Positions 22,561 through 33,452 of a DNA stretch of 64,000 nt are shown one piece after another. The stretch covers positions 13,392,501 through 13,456,500 of the forward strand of contig NC_037091.1 in the NCBI RefSeq assembly GCF_002994745.2. The letters are read 5' to 3'. A program made the translations under genes and the position numbers. Source of the DNA: Rosa chinensis (Eukaryota > Streptophyta > Magnoliopsida > Rosales > Rosaceae). The number at the start of each line of letters is the position of its first letter. The first letter of the stretch is position 1. The notes under the pieces were generated by a model, which was not told where the DNA came from, did no database searches, and saw nothing but the letters and a program-made list of their open reading frames with translations.

Positions 22561-22639
22561 TTTGTTAAAATTAAGATAATAGAAACTGAACTGTTAAAGC
22601 CCTAAAAGTACAGGGAGTGACCAGTAATTTCCAAAAAAA

Positions 22640-23283
22640 AAAATTCATTTTCACATAATTGAATTTGTATATGTCAACTTCATCAGCATGAAAAACAATA
22701 CTTGTATGACCTAATTGAACAAACAGAAAACAGCGATCAGATCATCTGGATCTCCATTAATTTTTAATTTTTAATTGCCATTTCAAAGACACCATAAGAT
22801 AATGCAGAGCCAGCAAGATGCAGTACTACGCACAAATGTTGAGCTTAAAACTGAACATGTGCTTCCATACCAGACAAAACTTCAAAATGATTGAATATTA
22901 AAAAAAAGAGAAATTCCAATTGGGAATTTAGAGTAATGTTAGCTGTACCACCTTTTCATGTACACTTACATTAATCGTTAACTGAGAGCAAAAGTTTGAT
23001 TAGAAAATCCGCTTTCTATCATCTGGAAAATCGTAGAATTGCATAATGCTCTGTATGCATTTGGAACTGATACGTACAGAAGCTTGAGTCTTGACACAGG
23101 CATTCTGAAATAATCGTTATAAACTATTGTAAAGACCTTGAGATACAATCAAATCGAAATTAAGATGAATCACATACAGCTTACATTACATCGATCTATT
23201 TGAGAAACAATCTGCGTATACATCATAGACTCCATATACAAGACGGGACAGATTATATCAGATTGAAAATTCATTTCTATTCT
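22640..23283. other. Sequence downstream of the AOX gene
   Basis: This stretch holds the AOX 3' UTR at its right end (next to 23283) and AT-rich intergenic sequence. I see no additional gene. Confidence 0.5.
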
Positions 23284-25218
23284 TCAATGATAACCAATGG
23301 GCGCCGGTGCTTCTCTCAATTCTTTTCCCTGAAATTGAATATCCTGCATGCGGAAAACAGACAGCTTTAGTGCTCATTATAGGGGCCTCAAAACTTCAAG
23401 TGAAAGCAAAGCTCATCTTGGTAACAAAATTTTAAAACCAGTACTAACGAGCTTGTAAATATAAAATTACTCACAGATGCAAAATGGTTGACATCCCTAT
23501 GGTGAGCTTCATCAGCACGAATCACAGTAATAACATCATGAAGTGTTGAATCTTTAGGTAGCCTCCAATAGTCAATGGCTATTGCAGGAGCCGGCACATT
23601 TTCAATTTTGCCATTTTCGATAGCCTTCAAATATTCTGTGTAAGAGGTTACAGCTTCCTCCTCCAGATACCCAGTAACCCTATGAGCCACTTTGGGGGAA
23701 AGCAAATAGAGCACAAAGAAGGCATTGAAGAAGACCCCCTGCGCAGCCAGAACCAGTAGCCTCTCGTGCCACACGGGCTTCACAAGTTCCACTACTGTCA
23801 TAAGGTGCATCCTCTCATTCTCTGCTTCTTCAAGTAAAGCTTTGATCCAACCACCACTGTGCTCAAACTTGCGGAGAGATCTTAAGTGTAGCACCATTCC
23901 TCCCACCATGCCAGGGACAGCTGCGATAGTTTCCAACATCATTGCGTGGCATCCATGCCGCTCCTGCATTATGCATTTCATCACTTGAGAGATCATATTA
24001 CAAAGAAGAATATAAGCTTCAACCGTTAATTTTTACCTAGAGTGACCAAAGGTCTACTGTAACAACTATATTTCCTTAAACAGAAAAAAGGCCTAGATAT
24101 GCAGCAGTAGGTACACAAGTCAAAACTAACATAGCCTGACATGCCTTTCACAGTTACAAGTGTCTATCTAAAAGAAGATGGATGACAGAAAACCAAAACG
24201 AATGCTGAAAGCTAGCTCATTTCTGAGGTTATCTGAAACCAAAAAGCTAATTAGCTACCATCCTCAATAACAGGTTTCAGAACTCGCTTCCTGTCCTAAC
24301 CAATTTCAGTGAAAACTTTGCTTTGCATATCTAAAGCCAGAAACATTTGCATTTGTGAGGTACAACAGAAATCCCCTAATTAGTGCTTTAAGACTTTGAG
24401 TTGGGTAATTGATGACTTGAAGAAATAGACCAAAAAATCTGTACTTGGGATCAACCATGTGAATCTAGTTTATCATATAATGACACTATATATATCCCAA
24501 GTCTTTTCTATATTAATTACTTGCAACCATGTCATCGTTTGTCTTCCTCTTCTAGTCAACTAATCATAAACTCTAAAAATACTAAATCGACAAGCCTCAG
24601 ACAAATCAATAAAATCTTTTAGAGCCATAACTTGAAAGGAAAAAAAAAAGCACCAAAGGTAACTCACCTTGAAGTAAAGATCAGATAGAACTCGAAGAAA
24701 CTTGACAGTCCTGAACGCAATTTTGTCCTGAAACGTCTTGGGCACATGATGCTTGCTCAGATCGATGGAGGTGTCCGCTTGATAACTCTCCCATGGCTAC
24801 ATTCACAAAACACAAATTTCAAATTTCAAAATTCACTCTTAAAATTAGTGATCATAAACACAATTAACAACTTTAATCACTGTGCTCTTACCCTAAAGCA
24901 ATTCCATGGCCACTCAGTCCCATCCTCCCTAGTAATCTTGGGCGTCGTAATCCCCCAGTAATTCGAAACCACCATACTATCATCCACTTTCTTCGCTCCA
25001 CTCTCCTTCTGGTCTTTCTCCTCCGACGTTTGAGCAGAAACCGATCCTGTGCTCATCATCCTCCTCCACTGAAACGCCCCAAGAACGCCATCGTTTTGCG
25101 GCTTCAGAAACTCCGCTGTCTCAACATTCCTAGCAACAGCCGCCGTGGAAATGTACCGGTTCCAGCCCCCGCCACTGCGCAGACCTCCGATCACGGACCT
25201 CAACGCAACCCGGTTCAT
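23284..25218 (-). CDS. AOX2: Alternative oxidase, AOX2-like, complete (4 exons)
   Basis: Ubiquinol oxidase of the inner mitochondrial membrane (in AOX2-type plants sometimes also plastids): it moves electrons from ubiquinol to oxygen and bypasses complexes III and IV. Exons: 25218-24892, 24796-24668, 23963-23475, 23343-23284 (327, 129, 489 and 60 bp). The 129/489/57+stop pattern is the classic plant AOX exon layout. The 334-residue product has an Arg/Ser-rich, acid-free N-terminus (1-30) fitting a transit peptide. Di-iron motifs: MLET (E163), NERMHL (E202, H205), LEEEA (253-255), RADEAHH (E304, H307). Regulatory cysteines: C107 (WPWNCFRPW) and C157 (ERHGC). [14 protein letters not shown] and [10 protein letters not shown] favour AOX2 over AOX1. 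Unusual changes at conserved sites include ERHGCH for the usual RRYGCR and EEEAVTSYT for EEEAIHSYT. All splice sites are GT-AG and no frame is broken. Confidence 0.95.
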
Positions 25219-25610
25219 CTCAAAGTATTCTAAGTCAACCGAAAATCTGGGATTGTTTTGTTTTTTCTTTTGCTAACAGTGATTCCTTTCTAGCTTGATA
25301 TGAGATCAATGAAAGTTCTTACAGCATTTTATATGGTGAAGTTTGGAACTTAGAATCAACCAACCGGGAAATAGCTGGTTGAGGAAGTTGACTTGACTAA
25401 TCTAATCTTTTGTCCAAATTCCGTGTATGTTGGATTTACGGAGAAGAGTTGCATGGTCGCTGACGCTAGTGCGGTCAAACGGGTGGTGCGACTAAATTTC
25501 TTGCGACCCACGTCGGAGTCTGTAAAACTGACACGTGTACAGATTACGAGTTTCAAGGAAGTTGCTGACTGGTGGCTGTGAGAAGCAAAGTTCTATTAAA
25601 GTTTTCTCTT
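25219..25610 (-). promoter_or_regulatory. AOX 5' flank
   Basis: This is the 390 bp upstream of the AOX start codon; it should hold the 5' UTR and core promoter. No clear TATA box can be singled out. ACACGTGT at 25531-25538 is a G-box (ACGT core) that could bind bZIP factors; this is motif matching only. Confidence 0.4.
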
Positions 25611-25805
25611 TCACATTGGTCAGAATAATCTGGCTACGGAATATGTCCAAGGAAATAGGTTCGTTTATTTGGAAGATCTTTTATAGTTGATATTTTCATA
25701 TCATTTTCTTTCACATTGGTCAGAATAATCTGGCTACGGAATATGTCCAAGTAAATAGGTTCGTTTCTTTGGAAGATCTTTTATAGTTGATATTTTCATA
25801 TCATT
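25611..25805. repeat. 100-bp tandem duplication upstream of AOX
   Basis: Two head-to-tail copies of about 100 bp begin TCACATTGGTCAGAATAATC at 25611 and 25711 and differ at about two positions. It lies roughly 400-590 bp upstream of the AOX start codon, so it may alter promoter spacing. Confidence 0.92.
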
Positions 25806-26289
25806 CCTAGAAGTTTGGACGTCTTCTGGTCACTTTCGTCCCGGTAGTTAACGGGATCGGCACTTTCGATTCGGTCATGTGTAGGCTTATTAACGCATCA
25901 AGCTTTAGTCATCAAAAGTGTAAAGTTAATTGCTTCCATAGCTTATTGCAATATTGATTAGACGCGCGCTTATGTTGTGGGTTATTGCAATATTATTACT
26001 TGCATTTTAATCAAATCTAAAATACTAGAATTAAGCTTATTTTTATGATAATTGTTATATAATTAATTAATTTATATATTATTTATATATAAAAAAAGTA
26101 GAGTTGTGAAAATGAGATAAAATAATGAGAAATTGGAGCAAAATGAAGTTTCAAAATAAAAAAAGATGAAATAGTCGAAACTGGTCAGCAATGATCAATG
26201 CATATAATCATATCTAAAACACTAGAATTAAATTTATTCTCATGATTATTATTATATAATGAATTCACAATTACGTTATTTGTATTTAT

Positions 26290-27735
26290 ATCCTCATATA
26301 CTAAAAGATATAACTACACAAATGTCACATGTAAAAAAATGATGCGGTCCCTCAACCCTAGCCGCCTAGGCTTTGGGGATTTGTGTCTCTCTAAGGTCGC
26401 AGCCGTAGGTTTTCCAGTTGCACTCCAACGTCGATGTTTGTCTACAAACCTATTGCTCTATGTCGGAGTTTTGTTCTTCGCAAGCCTACTTGTGGGTGAC
26501 TCTCGGTTCATCCACACCAGAACTGGTGAACCCCAGATCGATAATCATGGTGAAAGATCTCAGATTACAAGGATCCAGAAGTCTTCACAGGAGATCCTCG
26601 ACACTATCGCCGAAGCTGGTGTGCACCTTTCGGAACTATTGGGCGCCATTTAAGAGGTGAAAATCGGGATGGGTGTCGTGGACAGCTAGGGCGAAGCTAT
26701 CACCGATTGGGACTATAGAGGAATACGGCAATGTGCGTATCAATGGGTCACACTTGAAACAAATTTGGACACTATTGCATTCGTTTGCAGTTGTCACCGA
26801 GCTTATGACGTATTCAATGGTGGCGGTGCAATTGAATGTCGTCGGTCCGGCCTTCGGGTTCAAAGTGTGGGCATCTCCTTTCGGGGTGTCCATAGCAAAA
26901 TGGAGTCTATGGTTTTTGGGGTTTGACAAAGGTTGGACCAGTATTGGGCTTTGGGTTTTTGGACCCTAAATTGGAACCTTTGGATCTATAGGCCCATTTC
27001 ATGATGGAGTGCTAGGGTGCCTTCTCTTTTCAGGCACTGATGATTTGCAGATATTAGCCAAGATGGTGTCTACTAAAGAGCTCCTGAGTGTAATGTACTC
27101 AGGTAACCCTCTTAGCCCACGCTTGAAGGGCAAGGAAAAAAAATATAGGTATGTGCGGTAGGGGCTTATATACTATGTCTTACAATTCTTCATAATTTAT
27201 TAGCTCACTTTTAAACAAGGTTCTAAAAAACGCTAGGCGCTAGTCGGGCCTAGGCAGGGACTAGGCAGTTTTTTTTTTTAATTTTTAAATTATTTTAATG
27301 ACATATAATAATATAAATGACAATATTTAAAGTCTAAAAATTAATTATAAATATAAAAATAGTCAAAATATAGAATAAATTAGGGTTTATGATCGCCTAA
27401 GCTCCGCCTAGAACCGCCTAGCCCGCCTAGTCCCCGCCTAACACCGCCTAGTCCCCGCCTAGCACCACCGCCTAGCCCGCCTAGTAGCCCAGCGCCTAAG
27501 GGAAACGCCTAGGCCAAAATCGGAGCGGTTCCTTGCCGCCTAGGCCGATTTTTAGAACATAGCTTTTAAATAAGTGAGCGGTTAGTTCGAATATATGTGG
27601 TCTGTCTCTATGTATCACAGTAATTCTCTTACTACAACTTCTTGACCTGTCTAGTCGAAGGTAGCAGAAGGACATGTAATAGTCATCTTAGCATGCGTTA
27701 ATTAATGAAATCTACATTTCTTTAAAAAAAAATAC
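26290..27735 (+). mobile_element. Unclassified insertion with A-rich 3' end
   Basis: The insertion starts with a GC-richer segment (26339-27000) holding broken open frames and ends in TTTAAAAAAAAA at about 27720-27731. An A-rich tail and a possible short target duplication suggest a non-LTR retrotransposon or its derivative. No RT motif is visible. A CGCCTAG-rich foldback (27203-27580) lies within it. Confidence 0.4.
27203..27580. mobile_element. Foldback element rich in CGCCTAG repeats
   Basis: The left arm GCTCACTTTTAAAC...GTTCTAAAAA and its inverse at 27545-27580 form imperfect terminal inverted repeats. Between them lies CGCTAGGCGCTAG at the left and about ten CGCCTAG/CCGCCTAG units at 27393-27540. 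This is MITE-like; superfamily not determined. Confidence 0.55.
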
Positions 27736-27850
27736 TTTATTTGTAAAAAATAAGTTGAGTTGCGAAAATGAGATAAAATAATGTGAAATTGGAGCAAAAT
27801 GAAGTTGAGAAAAAAAAAATTCGATGCTGCTGGTCAACAATGATCAATGC

Positions 27851-28151
27851 TATCAAAGGAGCAAAGTCCAATTTCCTTTAATGTTGTGCGGGAAGCCTTA
27901 TAAAAAAAATTTAATATTAGGATTAATGAGAGGAACCAAAAGGTAAGCAGCCTAATTAACCAATCTGGAATGGTTAATTAAGCATGATTGTCAGCATGCA
28001 CGTGGTCACTTTGTTTTTTCATTTCTCTCCCACTTGCTGACACGTGCAATAGATTCCTTTTCTCTGCAGCCACACACCAACTACAACATTACTCGTTCTC
28101 TCTCTAGACCACCACGACCCCATGCATATAGCATCGACCTATTTATCTTTT
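27851..28151. other. Intergenic sequence, no gene seen
   Basis: AT-rich with two ACGTG cores (near 28000 and 28042). The last nine bases are the target duplication of the next element. Confidence 0.4.
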
Positions 28152-29873
28152 GGGAAAATAGTCTGCACGGTACCTGAATTTTGCATTCTTATAACTTTTA
28201 GTACCTGAACTTCAAAAGATATCAATACGGTAACTGAGGTTCTCAACCAGATCGAAGATACCTACCTAGAGCCGTTAGCTCCGTAACGGAGGTTACCAGG
28301 TGGCAATTTTAAAAAGGCATTTTCATCCATTTGTTTATTAATTAATTTTTTTTTCATCTAATCATTTTTTCCTCTTTTTTCTCTCTCTCTCTCTGTTCTT
28401 TCTATGTTCTTCTTATCTTCTTGTTCCCTTCCCTTGAGGACCTCACAGCTACTCTGGAGGAGGTTGCAGAATGAAGCTATGCAATTGCACAAGCTCCGAA
28501 TCGAGTCCTCCATTTCTTTCTTACTCAAACTCACTCCAAAGCCTCAATTCTTCTCCTTCATTTTTGTTGAGAGCTTAGTCTTTGTTCACAGCTCAAATTC
28601 TGGAATGGTGAGTTGGCCGTCTCCACCGTCCTCTGCTTCCAACTCTGTCGCCCTCCTAATCTGCCCCTCTCCTCCACTGGGCTCACCTCCCTGCCACCGC
28701 AGCCACTTTTCATTCTCTCCACAGAGCCTTCCCGCTGACCCACCATAGAGTCTAACTCGACCGCCGCCACCGCCGCAGTCCATGTCCTCCACTGGCCTCT
28801 AAGAGGACATAGGCGACAGTTCCATCTTTTTGCAATGAATGTTTCTGTCCCAATTTTAATTCAGTACAAGAAAATTCAACTACTTTGGATGTTGGTTATA
28901 CTTGATTTGTAGAAAGATGAGAATTTAGGTGATAGGCTAAAAAGGATTGTCTGTGTTGTTTCAAATTTGGGCGGAGTATGATGAATGTGTAGTCTCTGTT
29001 GCCGAAAAGAAAAAGAAGGACTTGAATTCTGATTAATTTCTTTCTTGGCTTCTAGTCATAGTTCTGAGAAATTTTCAAATCAAAGATATTCAAATGGAAG
29101 TCTTTGGGTTTGAAAAGTGTATCAAGCACTTTACCAGAAGGACCCAACTTGGATTCTTGATCGTTCTTGTCAACCTTGGAATGAGATTCGACGCCATCAG
29201 CTCCGACACCGGAAACGGAAACGAAATCTTGATGCTTCTCGGCTTCATATATGATTTACAGAAGCGAAGGGGGGGGAGAAGAAAAAGAAGTAGCTAGAAA
29301 GAGTTTGATTTTTCTTTAGTTTCAAGTCAACTAGGTGGGACAAGATTGGAATCAAGTTGGGGAAGAAAACCCAGAAAAGCAAAGGTGGAAAGAAACCCAG
29401 AAAGATAAGAAGAGCTTTGAAATTTGATGATCGATTTGGGTTGGCCTTTATAAGGTGTGTTTGGATTCTCTCTCTTGACTGAAACATGAAGAAGATGGTT
29501 CAAAGTTGAAGAGAGGCAAGATCTCTTTGTTGTTGTCATTGGCTCTCAAGGATGATTGAAATGAAGAAGTAAGAAAGAAGAACTGATAAGTAAGGAGGAA
29601 GTGACGATGAACATTCATCTTTTGCATTCATGTAAAACAAAAACTTTTTTTGTTTTTTTTATTATATAAAAATGAAAAAAAAAAGTAAAGGGTAAATTGG
29701 TCATTTTAAGTTTAGAATTGCCACGTGGCAACCTCCGTTATGGAGCTAACAGCTCTAGGTACCTATCTTTGGTCGGATTGAGAACCTCAGGTACCATATT
29801 GATATTTTTTAAAATTCAGGTACCAAAAGTTATAAGGAGGCAAAGTTCGGGTACCGTATGGCCCATTTTCCCC
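28152..29873. mobile_element. Non-autonomous Mutator-like element
   Basis: Long inverted arms of about 180 bp: left GGGAAAATAGTCTGCACGGT through CCGTTAGCTCCGTAACGGAGG; the right arm is the inverse with about 85 percent identity by eye. Flanks TTATCTTTT (28143-28151) and TTATCTCTT (29874-29882) match at 8 of 9, the size expected for Mutator. The interior has gene-like open frames (28404-28748 and 29094-29297) of unknown origin and no transposase. Confidence 0.85.
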
Positions 29874-30179
29874 TTATCTCTTCCCTTACCCCTACACTAC
29901 AAGAATTTACCCTTTTAGTCACAAAACTATAGGTGACAAACCTTAAACTTGTAACCTATTGTAGGAATGAGTCACAAAATTTTTAATTCCGTCACACATA
30001 CTTTTGTACTTTGGACCAACAATGTTCCCCATTTATTGTGACGGAGGGCCCATAGTTAGTGTCGAAATTTTTTGGCACTGATCTTTTATAAGGGAAAAAA
30101 AATATATCCAAAAGCTTTTTGCATAGAATTTTAGGGTCTGCGCTCAATACTCATTAACCTTTTACTCTCCATCTGCATT

Positions 30180-31574
30180 ACTTTCAACTCACAATCTCCA
30201 TCATCGTTCCAATTTCTCGAAACCTCATTGCTGCAGTTTCGCCGCGATCTCTCTCTCTCAGTCTCCAACTCGCTGCCAAATCTCCACTGTGGTTGATTTG
30301 TGGTCTCACATTTTTCGGATCTGTGGTAAGTCTCCTGCGAGATCTGATTTCAAATCCTTATAGCTGTTCACTTTCTGAAGATTCATCTCTTATAACTTAT
30401 GGGCTTTATCTCCGGAGATGATTTCTCCATTGCTAGCAATCCGTCTGTCTCTGTCTCCCTCACAATTTCATACTCGTCCCGACATTCAATCTATCGCCGA
30501 GAAAGAGGTCACCGATACGCCCGGTGAGGAATTCTAGTACCAAGCCGAGGTGGGTTTCTCTCTGTTTGTACTAAAGTTTGGTTCTTTTTGGGTTCTGACT
30601 CAATTGGGTTTTGAAAGTTCTAGACTTTTAGATGATTTGTGGTGTTATTGTTATATGGGCAATCTAAATGGATGCATTGGGTTTAAATTATAGGGCTTTG
30701 TTCATAGTCGGGACTGTTTATAGTTTTCATTTTCATTTTTTTGCTTTTGAGATTTTAGTTTATGAGTTTTGAATTGAAAACTGAGGACTTTGAAACTAAT
30801 TGCGAGTCAGTCGGCTAATGGATTTGATAGTTCATAGTCTATACAGCCACAAGGAGGTGTTCTTTAGAGAGCTTGTTAGGTAAGCTGAAGATGCCTAGGC
30901 CTTGATAATTTGGGGAATATATAAAATTTGAATCAAAACCTCTTTCTCTGTCTCTCTCACATATAGAATTTATGGGCTTTATTTCGTAAGATAGATTGCT
31001 CCTTGACGAAAAACTAGAGTCCTCCTTCCTCTTTGGGACAATTTATTTCTCTGAATCTTCTCATTAGTCGTAAAATGTTGGGCCTTTTCTGCTAAAGTAT
31101 GTGTATGGCTTTTTCTGAAATTAGAAAGGATTTTGGGCAAATTCAATAGTTTTGTTAAGTTTCTGTTGATAATTGCAGATGGCCAGGTATATATTTTACC
31201 TTGTTTCATTTTCTTAATTATGCAAATAGAGTGCCAACTTGTTTCATTTTGTCTAAAATGCTTGGATTTGAATCTACCCTTAATTGATATGCAAAACTGC
31301 AATGGTTGGAGAGTGAACCTAATGTGACAATCCTGTGTAAAGATTGCATTGATGGGTTTCTTGGTTTGATTGAGAAAGACGGTTCTAATGTGTTTACAGC
31401 AATCAGATCAAAACTGTAAGCGTTTACCAAACCCCGAAAGTGTGTTTGCTTGTGAGTTTTTGCAATTTGTATTTTGTATGTTTTAGGTCGTTGGTGGCTT
31501 TTGATTATTTGTTGTTTCTGTCTGATTTTGTAAGTTACTGTTTCTGAAGATCTTAGTGCTAGGGATATGCACAC

Positions 31575-31608
<34 letters not shown>

Positions 31609-32215
31609 GATTTTATCAATATGTGAATAAATGTTCTCTATACTTCAGTTCTCTTAATTAGATAGCTCAAATATTAGGGAAAGAAGAAAGAGAAACAATA
31701 GCTCATAGTGTTAAGAAAGCTCTGTGAGGATTATATAAAAGCTTTACATTTTTCTTTTCAGTTCAGTGAGTAATAAGGCTAGACTGTGCCAATTATCTCC
31801 TCTCTCTTTTTCATCTTTCAGGCTTTTCTTGGTTTGAAATAATCTCGGGCTAACTCTCTCTGTGGTTAACTCTAATGTATCAGGTTACAAGCAATAATCC
31901 AGGTTGCCATTAACGTCGTCTTTGTTGCCGGTGAGTTCTTCTACGTCTAATTTACTTTGCTTCCCTGTCTTTGCCTGATTCTTCAAATTTCCTTCAAGTT
32001 TCCAAACTAGTATTTTGATCAGAATTTATAGTGTGAAAAATAGAGCTCAAGTAATTAGAAATTGACCTCATAAATCTTGGAATTTTGAAGTATTAGTGTT
32101 GAAATTGCTTAGACAATTTCTTTATAATGCAGCTGTTCACTCAGAAGGGACTAACTATTGGGTACTTTCCGCGCAGACGTCCATTTTGGGAGAGCTTAGT
32201 AATTGTAAGTCAATG
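30180..32215 (+). other. Exon-like segments in the 5' half of CACTA element 2
   Basis: A C/T-rich leader ending TTCGGATCTGTG/GTAAGT (about 30326) looks like a 5' UTR exon. Short segments with acceptor-donor signals follow at about 31880-31930 (TTGCCG/GTGAGT) and 32133-32206. They suggest a captured, spliced transcription unit on the plus strand. No protein family is recognised. Confidence 0.3.
31578..31606. repeat. (GT)n microsatellite
   Basis: An uninterrupted run of GT dinucleotides about 29 bp long. Confidence 0.95.
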
Positions 32216-32671
32216 CATTCTTAGCATATTATCTTATGGGATTTTGGCTCCATCATATAATTCCGTATTGCAGTAGATTTGGTTCTACTATTTTTTGGTG
32301 TAACATTTACTTTTGACTTTATATCAATCTCTCAGCTTTGTAGTATCCACTTTTGCATGTTAGCTAGGATTGTGATCTAAAAACTATTGGAAGGAATACC
32401 AGACAGTGTGATGTACTGTGAGGATTGTGGAACCACGTTGCTTTGCTAAAGTTTGTGTTGAATGTACTTATTTTTGTTGTATTGTTCTAGAATCAGCGTT
32501 GGTAATTTCTTATATATGTAAAGATGTTCTATGGGTAAGGCACATGGTTGAGAATGTTTCTATGGACTATTGAGCTCCTTCCTCCTCCTTTATGGATTCA
32601 CTAGCTCTTATATTCTCTTTTTCGTTTTAACTCACATTATGATGCCCCTGTTTTTCTCCTTTTTACTCAGC

Positions 32672-32862
32672 TGCTCATCATAGTGTTTTATGCATTCCAA
32701 GGAAGCCAGTTGGGATATCATGGTGTAATGTTGATGCCAAAGAGGAGTTTGTCAGACCTTATAATGATGTTAGATTGCATAACCAGCATAAATCGTCCAG
32801 GCATACAGTTGTACAATGTGGACTTGTTGAAACTAGAACCCTTGATGAAGCCTTACCAGGTT
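32672..32862 (+). pseudogene. Captured exon of unknown gene in CACTA element 2
   Basis: The segment is bounded by TTTTTACTCAG and CCAG/GTTTCT and is open in one frame for its whole length. It encodes SVLCIPRKPVGISWCNVDAK and then EEFVRPYNDVRLHNQHKSS, a composition typical of a real conserved protein. I cannot name the family. A different frame of the same DNA is also open but looks like a shadow. Confidence 0.4.
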
Positions 32863-33124
32863 TCTCTATTGAGACTTTTCTGTGTTTACCCTTCTTATTA
32901 GCCTTATAAATCTAACTGACTTATTTGTTGTTAATTTTTAAATTGCAGATGTAAATATGGTCTAAGAAGTTTGGGGGTTGTGCTTTTAATGACATTTATC
33001 TCTTTGCACTTATGGTAGTAGCCCATCCTTTTGTTCTGTTGTTGGATGGATATAGAAGATGCCCTCATATATTCATTGCCAAAATTTGGGCCACGTTTGC
33101 TATTACTCTTTTTTATTTTGTTTA

Positions 33125-33452
33125 GAGAAAATATTTCAAACAGTACCCGAACTTAGGCTGACTCCTAACTTCAGTACCTGACTATGCAAAACTATCACTT
33201 TGGTACCCCAAGTTTGAAGTTCGACCCAAGAATGGTACACATCATCCATCACAGCGTTAAGTCTTTGCTACATGGCAAACCATGAGGGCCCTCAAAATAT
33301 GCAACGTGGTTAGCTAGTTAATGCCGTGATGGACGGCGTGTACCATTCTTGGGTCGGACTTCAAACTTGGGGTACTAAAGTGATAGTTTTTCATACTCGG
33401 GTACTGAAGTTAAGAATGAGCCTTAGTTCGGTACTGTTTGTAACATTTTCTC
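33125..33452. mobile_element. Mutator-type MITE nested in CACTA element 2
   Basis: The 328-bp element is almost a complete palindrome: the left arm starts GAGAAAATATTTCAAACAGT and the right arm is its inverse for about 130 bp. Perfect 9-bp target duplications TTTTGTTTA lie at 33116-33124 and 33453-33461. Confidence 0.93.

Larger units (their letters stand above)
20204..22630. mobile_element. Non-autonomous Mutator-like element (outer), split by a second one
   Basis: The left arm (20204 to about 20335) reads ATTACTGGTCACTCC, then GTTAACAGTTCAGT, then ATTCAAATTTCACACAATGT. The inverse is found in two pieces: 21427-21492 (TTGTGTGAAATTTGAATGT) and 22570-22630 (GGGAGTGACCAGTAAT). The two pieces are separated by the inner element. 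Long TIRs and a GC-richer interior (20400-21350) fit a Pack-MULE-like element. The 9-bp target duplication cannot be proved because both flanks are poly-A. No transposase is seen. Confidence 0.75.
26010..27850. repeat. Direct AT-rich duplication with an insertion in the second copy
   Basis: A block at 26010-26205 (AATCAAATCTAAAATACTAG ... ATGAGATAAAATAATGAG ... GGTCAGCAATGATCAATGC) is followed by a second copy. The second copy starts at 26207 and its rest appears at 27735-27846. About 1.45 kb (26290-27735) therefore interrupts the second copy. Short TTATTTGTA sequences at both ends may be the target duplication. Confidence 0.6.

Noticed and set aside
26339..26969. Open frames of 80-104 codons as a possible gene
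   Set aside because: Three overlapping frames with no domain, no splice structure and an adjacent A-rich end point to transposon debris.
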